A DNA stretch of 64,000 nt from NCBI RefSeq assembly GCF_001651875.1, contig NZ_LNQB01000099.1, positions 48,618 to 112,617 of the forward strand, written 5' to 3'. This stretch comes from Sinorhizobium saheli (GTDB taxonomy: Bacteria; Pseudomonadota; Alphaproteobacteria; Rhizobiales; Rhizobiaceae). A model generated the notes under the pieces. The model ran no database searches. It saw nothing but the letters and a program-made list of their open reading frames with translations, and was not told the origin of the DNA. Below are positions 37,233 through 45,232 of the stretch, in pieces (positions within the stretch are counted from its first letter, which is position 1; the number at the start of each line of letters is the position of its first letter). Both the position numbers and the translations under genes were made by a program.

Positions 37233-37336
37233 CTAAAGCATTTTGCAATCAGTTGGAGTCACCTGACGTCGCACGAAAGGGGCAAGACAATAAGATAGAG
37301 CGGTGGCGCGAACGCATGTGAGCGCATCCCGCTCTA
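37233..37336. repeat. ~100-bp stop-codon repeat, copy 2 (inverted)
   Basis: Inverted relative to copies 1, 3 and 4: it begins CTAAAGCATTTTGCAATCAG and ends GTGAGCGCATCCCGCTCTA. GTCACCTGACGTCGCAC and GCGGTGGCGCGAACGC lie between. Its CTA at 37334-37336 is the TAG stop of the minus-strand gene at 37334-37954. Confidence 0.85.
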
Positions 37337-37954
37337 TTGCCCCTCGTGTCCCTCGGCGGCCGGCACTCCTTCCTCGCCCGCGGCCATCGTCGGGTCGATG
37401 CACATCGAGTGATCGTCCATTTTGGCCATGATCGCCCGCACCTCGCCGAGCCCGAGCCTGACGACCTTGCCGTGGAACATGCCGGCAGCGTTTGCCGTGG
37501 CCTCGTTGTAGGAAGCGCGGAACGGTTCATCCATCCCCGGCACGCTCCGCGGACCGGGAGCGAAGAGCACCTCCGCGCCGATCGCCGCGCCGCGCACGCC
37601 CGCGCGATCCTCCGGCCCGGCGGCATCGAGCACAACCACCTGGTAGAGGTCAGCCTTCTCCCTGCCGGCGAGCGCGCCGGCGACGCGAAGCGCAGTGCGG
37701 ACCCGGTCCGGCCCGCCCGCCCTGTCGGTCTTCACATGCATGCGGATCCAGCGCTGGCCCTTATGGTCGAGCTTCAACATGCGCAGCGTCGTGCATTCGA
37801 GGCCGGAGGCGGCAGGCGCCGTGAAACGGTTCAAGAGCTTGTCGCGGCCCACATAGACGGCAGCGCCGCCGGAGGCGGCGGAAACCCCGAGCGCCGCGGA
37901 CAGAAGGATCACCAGCCGCTTCGAGGGGCGCAATTTGCTGAAAATAGCCTTCAC
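37334..37954 (-). CDS. Membrane-anchored protein of unknown function
   Basis: 206 residues from a probable GTG at 37954. A basic N-terminus (KAIFSKLRPSKR) is followed by one hydrophobic segment LVILLSAALGVSAASGGAAVYVG, so it is anchored in the inner membrane with a periplasmic domain or has an uncleaved signal. The domain includes LECTTLRMLKLDHKGQRWIRMHVKTDRAGGPDRVRTALRVAGAL and GLGEVRAIMAKMDDHSMCID. No enzyme family recognised. The final codons run into an intergenic repeat that supplies the stop, so its natural C-terminus may have been longer. Confidence 0.65.
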   Translation of the reverse strand: MKAIFSKLRPSKRLVILLSAALGVSAASGGAAVYVGRDKLLNRFTAPAASGLECTTLRMLKLDHKGQRWIRMHVKTDRAGGPDRVRTALRVAGALAGREKADLYQVVVLDAAGPEDRAGVRGAAIGAEVLFAPGPRSVPGMDEPFRASYNEATANAAGMFHGKVVRLGLGEVRAIMAKMDDHSMCIDPTMAAGEEGVPAAEGHEGQ

Positions 37955-38138
37955 GGGGGCGGCTCCGCTATCGTCGTCGGGGTTGCAAGGAGAGCGACCC
38001 GACGATAGACGAACGACCTTTCGGAAAGGTTTAAGCGGAAGGCATCCCTGCGGTTGACTTTCGCCCCTACCTTCTCCATTGCGCCGTGCACGAAGGAAAA
38101 GGCACTGGGTGCGGACCCGCCGGAGAAAGAAAGTCGCT

Positions 38139-39092
38139 ATGCACAAGGTTATTCTCGATACGGATCCCGGCGTCGACGATGCCATGGCCCTCCTCTTCCT
38201 GCACCGTCACCCGGCCATCGACCTCGTCGGCATCACGACGGTTTTCGGCAATGCCTCGATCGAGACGACGACGCGCAACGCACTCTTCCTCAAGCGGTCC
38301 TGGAATACCGCGGCACCGGTCGCCAGAGGCATCGGCGAAACGCTCAATCCGGAGCGGACGCATGTCGGCTGGCCAACGGGCATTCACGGCGAGGACGGGC
38401 TCGGCAATATCGACGTGCCGGCGGAGATCGATCTGCCCCTCGATCCTCGCCCGGCGCATCGCTTCATCATCGAAACCGTGCGCGCCAATCCCGGCGAAGT
38501 GACGCTCGTCGCCGTCGGCCGGATGACCAACCTGGCGCGGGCGCTGCGCGACGATCCGGAAATCGCCGCGCTCGTGAAGGCGGTCGTGATCATGGGCGGC
38601 GCCTTCGACGTCCCCGGCAACATCACCCCAGCCGCCGAAGCGAATATCCATGGCGACCCGGAAGCCGCCGACGTCGTGATGACGGCGCCATGGCCCGTGA
38701 CCGTCATCGGCCTCGACGTGACGATGAAGACGGTGATGACGCGCGCCGCGCTCGCCGACATCGCCGCCCGCGGCGGCGCGCCGGCGAGGCTCCTTGCCGA
38801 CATCTCGCAATTCTACGTCACCTTCTACGAGCAGCATGTCGATGACGGCATGGTCGTCCACGACAGCTGTGCCTGCGCCTATGTCGTCGCGCCGGAACTG
38901 TTCACGACGCGCGGCGGCGCCATCCGCGTGCTCTGCGGCGGCATCGCCGACGGCCAGACCATCCAGAAGCCGGACGGACGCATCTTCCCGCCGAACGCCT
39001 GGGACGGACTGCCAAGCCAGAAGGCCTGCACCGACATCGATGCCGAGGCCGTGTTGAAGCTCATCTGCGAGACGCTGGCGGACGGGGATTAA
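38139..39092 (+). CDS. Inosine-uridine-type nucleoside hydrolase
   Basis: 317 residues. It hydrolyses the N-glycosidic bond of ribonucleosides for salvage. The N-terminal calcium motif is MHKVILDTDPGVDDAMALLFL (D8, D10, D14, D15 cluster); VGITTVFGNAS, GRMTNLARAL, IMGGAFDVPGNITPAAEANIHGDPEAADVV and VVHDSCACAYV carry the remaining ligands. All four aspartates are visible. The gene is single, with repeats on its downstream side. Confidence 0.92.
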   Translation: MHKVILDTDPGVDDAMALLFLHRHPAIDLVGITTVFGNASIETTTRNALFLKRSWNTAAPVARGIGETLNPERTHVGWPTGIHGEDGLGNIDVPAEIDLPLDPRPAHRFIIETVRANPGEVTLVAVGRMTNLARALRDDPEIAALVKAVVIMGGAFDVPGNITPAAEANIHGDPEAADVVMTAPWPVTVIGLDVTMKTVMTRAALADIAARGGAPARLLADISQFYVTFYEQHVDDGMVVHDSCACAYVVAPELFTTRGGAIRVLCGGIADGQTIQKPDGRIFPPNAWDGLPSQKACTDIDAEAVLKLICETLADGD

Positions 39093-39108
39093 GGGCCTTC
39101 CAAGAACG

Positions 39109-39263
39109 CCTCCCCAACCCCTCCCCACAGGTGGGAGGGGCTTCCCTTGCTGCACCGTCCTCGCTCCATTTCAACCCTTTATGCCCGGCATGAGGGCCGG
39201 AACTGGCAGACCATCGCCGCGTGCGCTGAAGCCCCTCCCACCTGTGGGGAGGGGTTGGGGAGG
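39109..39263. repeat. 36-bp perfect inverted repeat around an 83-bp core
   Basis: CCTCCCCAACCCCTCCCCAC (39109 onward, arm to 39144) recurs inverted at 39228-39263. The arms match over 36 bp, and each contains a smaller palindrome around CACAGGTG. GTCTTTTGCCC follows the right arm as in the element ending at 22349. Confidence 0.75.
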
Positions 39264-39352
39264 GGTCTTTTGCCCATGAATCCAAACCCGCGCCGCACGA
39301 AAAACCTGCGCCCATACTGGCAGACGCGCCCGCACCGGCTATCTTTCTCCGC

Positions 39353-40363
39353 ATGAAGCCGGACACTCTCCTCTATCCAGCCCCCAAGGGTCTCTACTGC
39401 GCAAGCGGGGACTTCTACATCGACCCGGTGCAGCCGGTCGACAGGGCGCTCATCACCCACGGCCATTCCGATCATGCGCGCGCCGGACATGGGCATGTGC
39501 TCGCGACGCGCGAAACGCTCGACATCATGCGCCTGCGCTACGGCGACGGCTTTTGCGGCGCGGGCGAGATAGCGCAGTTCGGCGAGACGATTGCCATCAA
39601 CGGCGTGCGGGTCCGGTTCCACCCGGCCGGCCATGTGCTCGGCTCGGCACAGATCGCCGTCGAGGCGGGCGGAACGCGGATCGTCGTCTCCGGCGATTAC
39701 AAGCGCCGGCCGGACCCGACCTGCCCTCCCTTCGAGCCGGTCGGCTGCGATGTCTTCATCACCGAGGCGACCTTTGGCTTGCCGGTGTTTCACCATCCGG
39801 ACGACGAAAGGGAAATCGGCCGGCTCCTGATGTCGCTGAAGCAGTTTCCCGAGCGGGCCCACGTCGTCGGTGCCTATGCGCTCGGCAAGGCCCAGCGTCT
39901 CATCGCGCTTTTGCGCCGGCAGGGCTACGACGAACCGATCCACATCCACGGCGCACTCGCCAGGCTCTGCGACTATTACCAAAGCGAAGGCATCGACCTC
40001 GGCGAGATCCGCCCGGCGACGCTCGGCCCGGGGAGCCGGCAGGATTTCGCCGGCAGCATCGTCCTCGGTCCGCCGGCGGCCTTCGCCGAGCGCTGGGCGC
40101 GCCGCTTCGCCGAGCCGCTCGCCGTCTTCGCCTCCGGCTGGATGCTCATCCGCCAGCGGGCGAAGCAGCGCGGCGTGGAACTGCCGCTCGTCATCTCCGA
40201 CCATTGCGACTGGGCGGAATTGACCGCAACGATCCGCGAAGTCGCGCCGGCAGAAGTGTGGGTGACGCACGGGCGCGAGGAAGCGCTGGTGCGCTGGTGC
40301 GCGTTGCAGGGCATTCCGGCACGCCCGCTTCACCTCGTCGGCTACGACGACGAAGGGGAGTGA
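39353..40363 (+). CDS. Ligase-associated DNA exonuclease (MBL/beta-CASP fold)
   Basis: 336 residues. The metal motif is ITHGHSDHARAGHG (about 34-47), HPAGHVLGSAQI (about 85-96) is motif 3, and VVSGDYKRRPD is motif 4, with late histidines in VISDHCDWAEL and VWVTHGREE. This family member is usually encoded next to an ATP-dependent DNA ligase, often with the helicase Lhr and a phosphoesterase, in a DNA repair cassette. The ligase gene starts four bases downstream. Here the Lhr helicase and phosphoesterase genes are missing from the neighbourhood. Confidence 0.88.
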   Translation: MKPDTLLYPAPKGLYCASGDFYIDPVQPVDRALITHGHSDHARAGHGHVLATRETLDIMRLRYGDGFCGAGEIAQFGETIAINGVRVRFHPAGHVLGSAQIAVEAGGTRIVVSGDYKRRPDPTCPPFEPVGCDVFITEATFGLPVFHHPDDEREIGRLLMSLKQFPERAHVVGAYALGKAQRLIALLRRQGYDEPIHIHGALARLCDYYQSEGIDLGEIRPATLGPGSRQDFAGSIVLGPPAAFAERWARRFAEPLAVFASGWMLIRQRAKQRGVELPLVISDHCDWAELTATIREVAPAEVWVTHGREEALVRWCALQGIPARPLHLVGYDDEGE

Positions 40364-40367
40364 CGGG

Positions 40368-41981
40368 ATGAAGGCCTTTGCCGAACTGCTCGACCGCCTC
40401 GTGCTGACGCCGCAACGAAACGCCAAGATCCGGCTGCTCGTCGACTATTTCCGCAGCACCCCCGATCCGAGCCGCGGCTACGCGCTGGCGGCGATCGCCG
40501 GCACGCTCACCCTCAACGCGGTGAAGCCGGCGCTCATCCGCGACCTCCTCCTCGAGCGCATGGACGAGGTGCTGTTCCACTATTCCTACGACTATGTCGG
40601 CGATCTCGCCGAGACCGTATCGCTCGCCTGGGAGCCATCGCCCGGCGTCGCCGCCGCGGACCTTTCGCTCGGCGAGGTCGTCGAAAGGCTGCAGCAGGCC
40701 GGCCGTTCGGACGTGCGATCGCTGATGCGCGACATGCTGGACCGGCTCGACACCTCCGGACGGTTCGCGCTTTTGAAGCTCGTCACCGGGGGCCTCAGGA
40801 TCGGCGTCTCGGCGCGCCTTGCCAAGCAGGCGCTGGCCGAGATGGGCGGCAAGGATATCGTCGAGATCGAGACGCTCTGGCACGGCCTGGCGCCGCCTTA
40901 TCTGCCGCTCTTTCTCTGGCTTACCGGCCAGGCGGAGATGCCGGTGCTGACGACGCCCGCCGTCTTCCACTCGGTCATGCTCGCGACACCGGTCGGCGAG
41001 GGCGATCTCGAAGGGCTCGACCCGGCCGATTTCGCCGCCGAGTGGAAATGGGACGGCATCCGCGTCCAGCTCGCCAATGTCGGCGGCGTCCGGCGCCTCT
41101 ATTCGCGCAGCGGCGACGAGATATCCGCGGCGTTTCCGGAAATCATCGAGGCGGCCGACATCGACGGGGTGATCGACGGCGAACTCCTGGTCGGCGGAAC
41201 GATGCGCAGCAACCGCGCCACCGCCACCTTCGCCGACCTGCAGCAGCGGCTCAACCGCAAGACCGTCAACCGCAGGCTCCTCGAAGACTATCCGGCCTTC
41301 ATCCGCGGCTACGACATCCTGTTCTCGGGGGAGCGCGACATCCGGTCGGAGCCGTTTCATGTCCGTCGCGCGGCGCTCTCAACCCTGATCGAAGCCGCCT
41401 CGCCCCAGCATTTCGACCTGTCGCCCCTCGTCCCCTTCTCGACCTGGGAGGAACTCGACCGCCTGCGCGCGGATCCTCCCGATCCGGTGATCGAGGGCGT
41501 GATGCTGAAGCGACTCGATTCGCCCTATCTGGCCGGACGGGCCAAGGGCCCGTGGTTCAAGTGGAAGCGGGCGCCGTTCAACGTCGACGCGGTGCTGATG
41601 TATGCGCAGCGAGGCCACGGCAAGCGCTCCAGCTACTATTCCGATTTCACCTTCGGTGTATGGGCGGAAAGCGATGGCGGGACGGCTCTCGTCCCGGTCG
41701 GCAAGGCCTACTTCGGCTTCACCGATGCCGAGCTCGAGATCCTCGACCGCTTCGTGCGCGACAATACGGTGGAGCGCTTCGGCCCGGTCAGGGCGGTGCG
41801 CGCCGAGCCCGACGCCGGCTTCGTCGTCGAGGTCGCCTTCGAGGGCATCAATCGCTCGACCCGCCACAAGTCGGGCGTGGCCATGCGCTTCCCGCGCATC
41901 GCGCGGCTGAGGCCCGACAAGCTGCCGCGCGACGCCGACCGGCTGGAAACGCTGCAGGCGATGATCGAAGCGAAGGCGTAA
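40368..41981 (+). CDS. ATP-dependent DNA ligase of the exonuclease-associated repair cassette
   Basis: 537 residues. The nucleotidyl lysine is K227 in EWKWDGIRVQL. DGVIDGELLVGG (motif III), EGVMLKRLDSPYLAGRAKGPWFKWKR (motifs IV-V) and the C-terminal OB domain with FEGINRSTRHKSGVAMRFPRIARLRPDK follow. An N-terminal DNA-binding domain of about 200 residues precedes them. Homologues contribute to repair of cross-link damage such as cisplatin lesions. It forms a two-gene operon with the exonuclease. NAD-dependent LigA would still do replication. Confidence 0.9.
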   Translation: MKAFAELLDRLVLTPQRNAKIRLLVDYFRSTPDPSRGYALAAIAGTLTLNAVKPALIRDLLLERMDEVLFHYSYDYVGDLAETVSLAWEPSPGVAAADLSLGEVVERLQQAGRSDVRSLMRDMLDRLDTSGRFALLKLVTGGLRIGVSARLAKQALAEMGGKDIVEIETLWHGLAPPYLPLFLWLTGQAEMPVLTTPAVFHSVMLATPVGEGDLEGLDPADFAAEWKWDGIRVQLANVGGVRRLYSRSGDEISAAFPEIIEAADIDGVIDGELLVGGTMRSNRATATFADLQQRLNRKTVNRRLLEDYPAFIRGYDILFSGERDIRSEPFHVRRAALSTLIEAASPQHFDLSPLVPFSTWEELDRLRADPPDPVIEGVMLKRLDSPYLAGRAKGPWFKWKRAPFNVDAVLMYAQRGHGKRSSYYSDFTFGVWAESDGGTALVPVGKAYFGFTDAELEILDRFVRDNTVERFGPVRAVRAEPDAGFVVEVAFEGINRSTRHKSGVAMRFPRIARLRPDKLPRDADRLETLQAMIEAKA

Positions 41982-42047
41982 GACGGAGACAGGCTGCACA
42001 AGCTATATCAGCGAAGACGAATGAAGAATTGTTAAGGAGAGTCTGGA

Positions 42048-42116
42048 ATGATCCAGGCTCGTTCGCGGCCGTCCTGCCTCGCCGTGCCCCGTGTCAACAA
42101 AGCGTATCAAGCCTGA
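42048..42116 (+). CDS. Putative 22-residue leader peptide upstream of GGDEF-EAL gene
   Basis: ATG 42048 has the best ribosome site in the area, AAGGAG eight bases upstream. The ORF begins MIQARSRPSCLAV, ends NKAYQA and stops with TGA at 42114-42116. The next codon is the ATG of the GGDEF-EAL gene in the same frame, which itself lacks a ribosome site. This is the layout of a coupled leader peptide. Composition is unremarkable: no run of a single amino acid. Translation is inferred, not shown. Confidence 0.5.
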   Translation: MIQARSRPSCLAVPRVNKAYQA

Positions 42117-44753
42117 ATGTCCCGACCGTCGCGATTTCTAACTCCCAATTACCTTCCGGCGATCATCGCGACCTTCGTGGTAATCGTCGCCGGAATCCTT
42201 GCCGATAATCAGAACCAGCTCGTTTCGGAAGCGCGCATGCGCTCAGAGGTTGCGGATGAGCTCAATCCGATCCGCTCGACCCTCGAGAGCAGCATCAACG
42301 GCAATGTCCAGCTTGTCCGCGGCCTCGTCGGCACCATCGCCACCGAACCCGACATGCAGCAGCAGCGCTTTGCCGAGCTGGCGCGCAGCATCTTCAGCGA
42401 GCGGTCGCTGCTGCGCAACATCGTGGCGGCCCCCAATCTCGTCGTTTCGATGGTCTACCCGGTCGCCGGCAACGAGAAGGTCATCGGCCTCGACTACCGC
42501 GCCAACGACAAGCAGCGCGGCGCCGTCATGCGGGTCGTGATAACGGGGAAGATGGTGCTCGCCGGCCCGGTCGACCTCGTTCAGGGCGGCCGCGGACTGA
42601 TCGGCCGTTTTCCGGTGACGATCGATCGCGGCGGCAAGAACCGCTTCTGGGGCGTGGTTTCGGCCGTCATCGACGTCGACCGCCTCTATGAGGATGCTGG
42701 CCTCGCCTCGCCGACGCTCGGCATCGACATCGCGATTGCCGGTCACGACGGGCTCGGGCGGGACGGCGCCGTCTTCTACGGCGATCCGGCGATCTTCGAC
42801 AAGGCCCCGGTCCAGATGAGCGTGATGCTGCCCGGCGGCTCCTGGCGGATCGCGGCGATCCCGAAGGGCGGATGGCCGGCAACGGCGCCAAATGCGTGGC
42901 AGGTCCGCCTCCTCATAGCGCTCGGCGGCCTGATGATCGTCGCTCCGATGATTGTCGCCGGCCGTCTCACCGCCGAACGGCAGGCGAACATTCGTGCCCT
43001 GGAACAGAGCAAGGACCAGCTCCAGGAGCTGTCGCATCGGCTTAGGATCGCGCTCGACACCTCCGAGATCGGCATCTGGGAACTCGATATCGACAGCGGA
43101 AGGCTCCTGTGGGACGACCGCATGAAGGAGCTCTACGGCATCGGCAAGTCGGTCCGCGGGATTTACGAGGACTGGAGGGATACGCTCCATCCGGACGATC
43201 TCGATCGCGCCGAGGCGGAGTTCGCCGAGGCGCTCGCGACGGGCGGGGCCTACAATACCGAATTCCGAATCCGCCTGCCCGACGGCGACGTCCGTCACAT
43301 CCGTGCGATCGGCTCGACCTATGTCGGCGCGAACGGCAACCGCAAGATCGTCGGCGTGAACTGGGACGTGACGGGCGACGTCGAAACGCGCGCGACGCTG
43401 TCGGAGGCCAAGCGCCTCGCCGAGGCCCACAGCGCCGAACTGGAAGCCGCCCGCCATCGCATGGAGTTCAACGCGCTGCACGATCCGTTGACCGGCCTGC
43501 CGAACCGGCGCTACCTGGACCAGGTCCTCGCCGACCGCGGCCGGCATTTCGGCACCCGGGCAAAGCTCAGCATCTTCCATATCGACCTCGATCGCTTCAA
43601 GCAGATCAACGACACGATGGGCCATGCGGCCGGCGACGAGATTCTCCGGCACGCGGCAAACCTGCTGCGGGCGAGCGCGCGCCGCGACGATTTCGTCGCC
43701 CGGATCGGCGGCGACGAATTCGTCATCATTCGCGCCAGCGGCGGCCCCGACGAGGACGCGGCGCTCGCTTCGCGCGTCATCGAGGCGATGAGCGTCCCGG
43801 TGCGCTACAAGGACCAGGAATGCCGCGTCGGCGTCAGCATCGGCATTGCCGCCCAGGCGCGCGTCGCGGAAGACCTCTCCCAGATCCTCGTCAACGCCGA
43901 TATCGCCCTCTACGAGGCCAAACGGCGCGGCCGCAACCGGCACGAAACCTTCACCGGGGCGCTGAAGACCGCGGTGTTCAAGACCAAGCAGACCGCCGAC
44001 GAGATCCTGCGCGGCCTCGAGCAGAACGAATTCGTCGCCTATTTCCAGCCGCAGTTCTGCCCGAAGTCGCTCGACATCATCGGCGTCGAGGCGCTGGCGC
44101 GGTGGGACCATCCGACCAAGGGCCTGCTCGGGCCGCATGCCTTTCTGAAGACGGCGGAAGACATCAACGTCGTCGCGGCGATCGACCAGAAAATCCTGGA
44201 ACAGGCGCTTTTCCAGATCTGCCGCTGGGAGGCGAACGGCATTCACATTCCGAAGATCTCGGTCAATCTTTCCTACCCACGCCTGCGGGACGATGGCCTG
44301 ATCGGGCGGCTGGAGCAGATGTCCATCCCCGAAGGACGGCTCTCCTTCGAGCTGCTCGAATCGATCTCCTTCGACGAGAACGACGTGACGGTGATAGCGA
44401 ACATCCGGCGCATCAAGGAGCTCGGCATCGATATCGAGATCGACGATTTCGGCACCGGCTACGCCTCGATCCTCAGCCTCCTGAAACTCACGCCGCGCCG
44501 GCTGAAGATCGACCGGCAGCTGGTCCTGCCGATCCTCGATTCACCGGCTGAACGGCGGCTGGTGGAGTCGATCATCGACATCGGCACGTCGCTCGGCATC
44601 GAGGTAATCGCCGAGGGCGTCGAAACGCTCGAGCATGCCCGCATCCTCAAGGAATTGGATTGCCACGGTCTGCAGGGCTACGCCTTCGCGCGGCCGATGA
44701 GCGCCAACGAAATCGCGACTTTCGTCTTCGAGCGGAGGTGGCGCGCCGCCTAG
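42117..44753 (+). CDS. CHASE-PAS-GGDEF-EAL cyclic-di-GMP protein
   Basis: 878 residues. Membrane helix 1 (about 12-28) and helix 2 (about 265-283) bracket a CHASE-type periplasmic sensor (SLLRNIVAAPNLVVSMVYPVAGNEKVIGLDY). A PAS domain (about 310-430), a short coiled coil, a GGDEF domain with intact IGGDEFVII (about 535-543) and an EAL domain with GVEALARW and IDDFGTGYAS follow. Both catalytic motifs appear intact, so it could make and break c-di-GMP. Its ATG lacks a ribosome site and directly follows a tiny ORF's stop codon. Its own stop codon comes from repeat copy 3. Confidence 0.9.
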   Translation: MSRPSRFLTPNYLPAIIATFVVIVAGILADNQNQLVSEARMRSEVADELNPIRSTLESSINGNVQLVRGLVGTIATEPDMQQQRFAELARSIFSERSLLRNIVAAPNLVVSMVYPVAGNEKVIGLDYRANDKQRGAVMRVVITGKMVLAGPVDLVQGGRGLIGRFPVTIDRGGKNRFWGVVSAVIDVDRLYEDAGLASPTLGIDIAIAGHDGLGRDGAVFYGDPAIFDKAPVQMSVMLPGGSWRIAAIPKGGWPATAPNAWQVRLLIALGGLMIVAPMIVAGRLTAERQANIRALEQSKDQLQELSHRLRIALDTSEIGIWELDIDSGRLLWDDRMKELYGIGKSVRGIYEDWRDTLHPDDLDRAEAEFAEALATGGAYNTEFRIRLPDGDVRHIRAIGSTYVGANGNRKIVGVNWDVTGDVETRATLSEAKRLAEAHSAELEAARHRMEFNALHDPLTGLPNRRYLDQVLADRGRHFGTRAKLSIFHIDLDRFKQINDTMGHAAGDEILRHAANLLRASARRDDFVARIGGDEFVIIRASGGPDEDAALASRVIEAMSVPVRYKDQECRVGVSIGIAAQARVAEDLSQILVNADIALYEAKRRGRNRHETFTGALKTAVFKTKQTADEILRGLEQNEFVAYFQPQFCPKSLDIIGVEALARWDHPTKGLLGPHAFLKTAEDINVVAAIDQKILEQALFQICRWEANGIHIPKISVNLSYPRLRDDGLIGRLEQMSIPEGRLSFELLESISFDENDVTVIANIRRIKELGIDIEIDDFGTGYASILSLLKLTPRRLKIDRQLVLPILDSPAERRLVESIIDIGTSLGIEVIAEGVETLEHARILKELDCHGLQGYAFARPMSANEIATFVFERRWRAA

Positions 44754-44854
44754 AGCGGGATGCGCTCAAATGCGTTCGCGCCACCGCCCTGTCTGTTTGT
44801 TTTTGCCGCATTTGTGCGACGTCAGGTGATTCCCACCTGACTGCAAAATGCTGG
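44750..44854. repeat. ~100-bp stop-codon repeat, copy 3
   Basis: Starts CTAGAGCGGGATGCGCTCA, whose TAG (44751-44753) is the stop of the GGDEF-EAL gene. It ends CACCTGACTGCAAAATGCTGG. The middle matches copies 1, 2 and 4. Confidence 0.85.
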
Positions 44855-44915
44855 AGCTCACGATGATTTGAGGTCGGATCGGCCAAAGATCACGAACGTG
44901 ATCGTCTCCAAGAGC

Positions 44916-45019
44916 CTACAGCGCCGCGCGTCTTATCAGACGCGCGAAGGCCGCTGTAACACTTTGAATTGCTGCATGTCTTTGTCCTTGGATCGAGGTC
45001 GATTCAAGAAGACATGCAG
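44916..45019. repeat. Two-hairpin rhizobial intergenic repeat
   Basis: First hairpin CTACAGCGCCGCGCGTCTTA ... GCCGCTGTA; then ACACTTTGAATTG; then a hairpin with arms CTGCATGTC (44972-44980) and GACATGCAG (45011-45019). The first part recurs inverted at 19175-19210. The element lies in the 5' region of the pha operon and contains misleading in-frame ATGs. The remaining 213 bp to the phaAB start show no further structure. Confidence 0.7.
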
Positions 45020-45232
45020 GCGCGCCGGGCGATGACACCTCTGCCGCCCTTTTTCTTGCCTTCAGGCTTGGCAGCCCTGCGGAAAAAAGTCATAAAAACA
45101 GAGGCCTCCCGCCGCTTCGCGGACGATGTGAGCACGTCTGCGATCACCGCCTGGCGGCAGTCTTTCCGGGACCGGAAGTCCCGATCTCCAACACACCCAC
45201 AAGGGGACAGAACGATCGAATACGCGGAGAAA

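Noticed and set aside
44969..45232. Extra 88-residue N-terminus of PhaAB
   Set aside because: The first part is translated repeat DNA and the rest has no similarity to a membrane subunit start.
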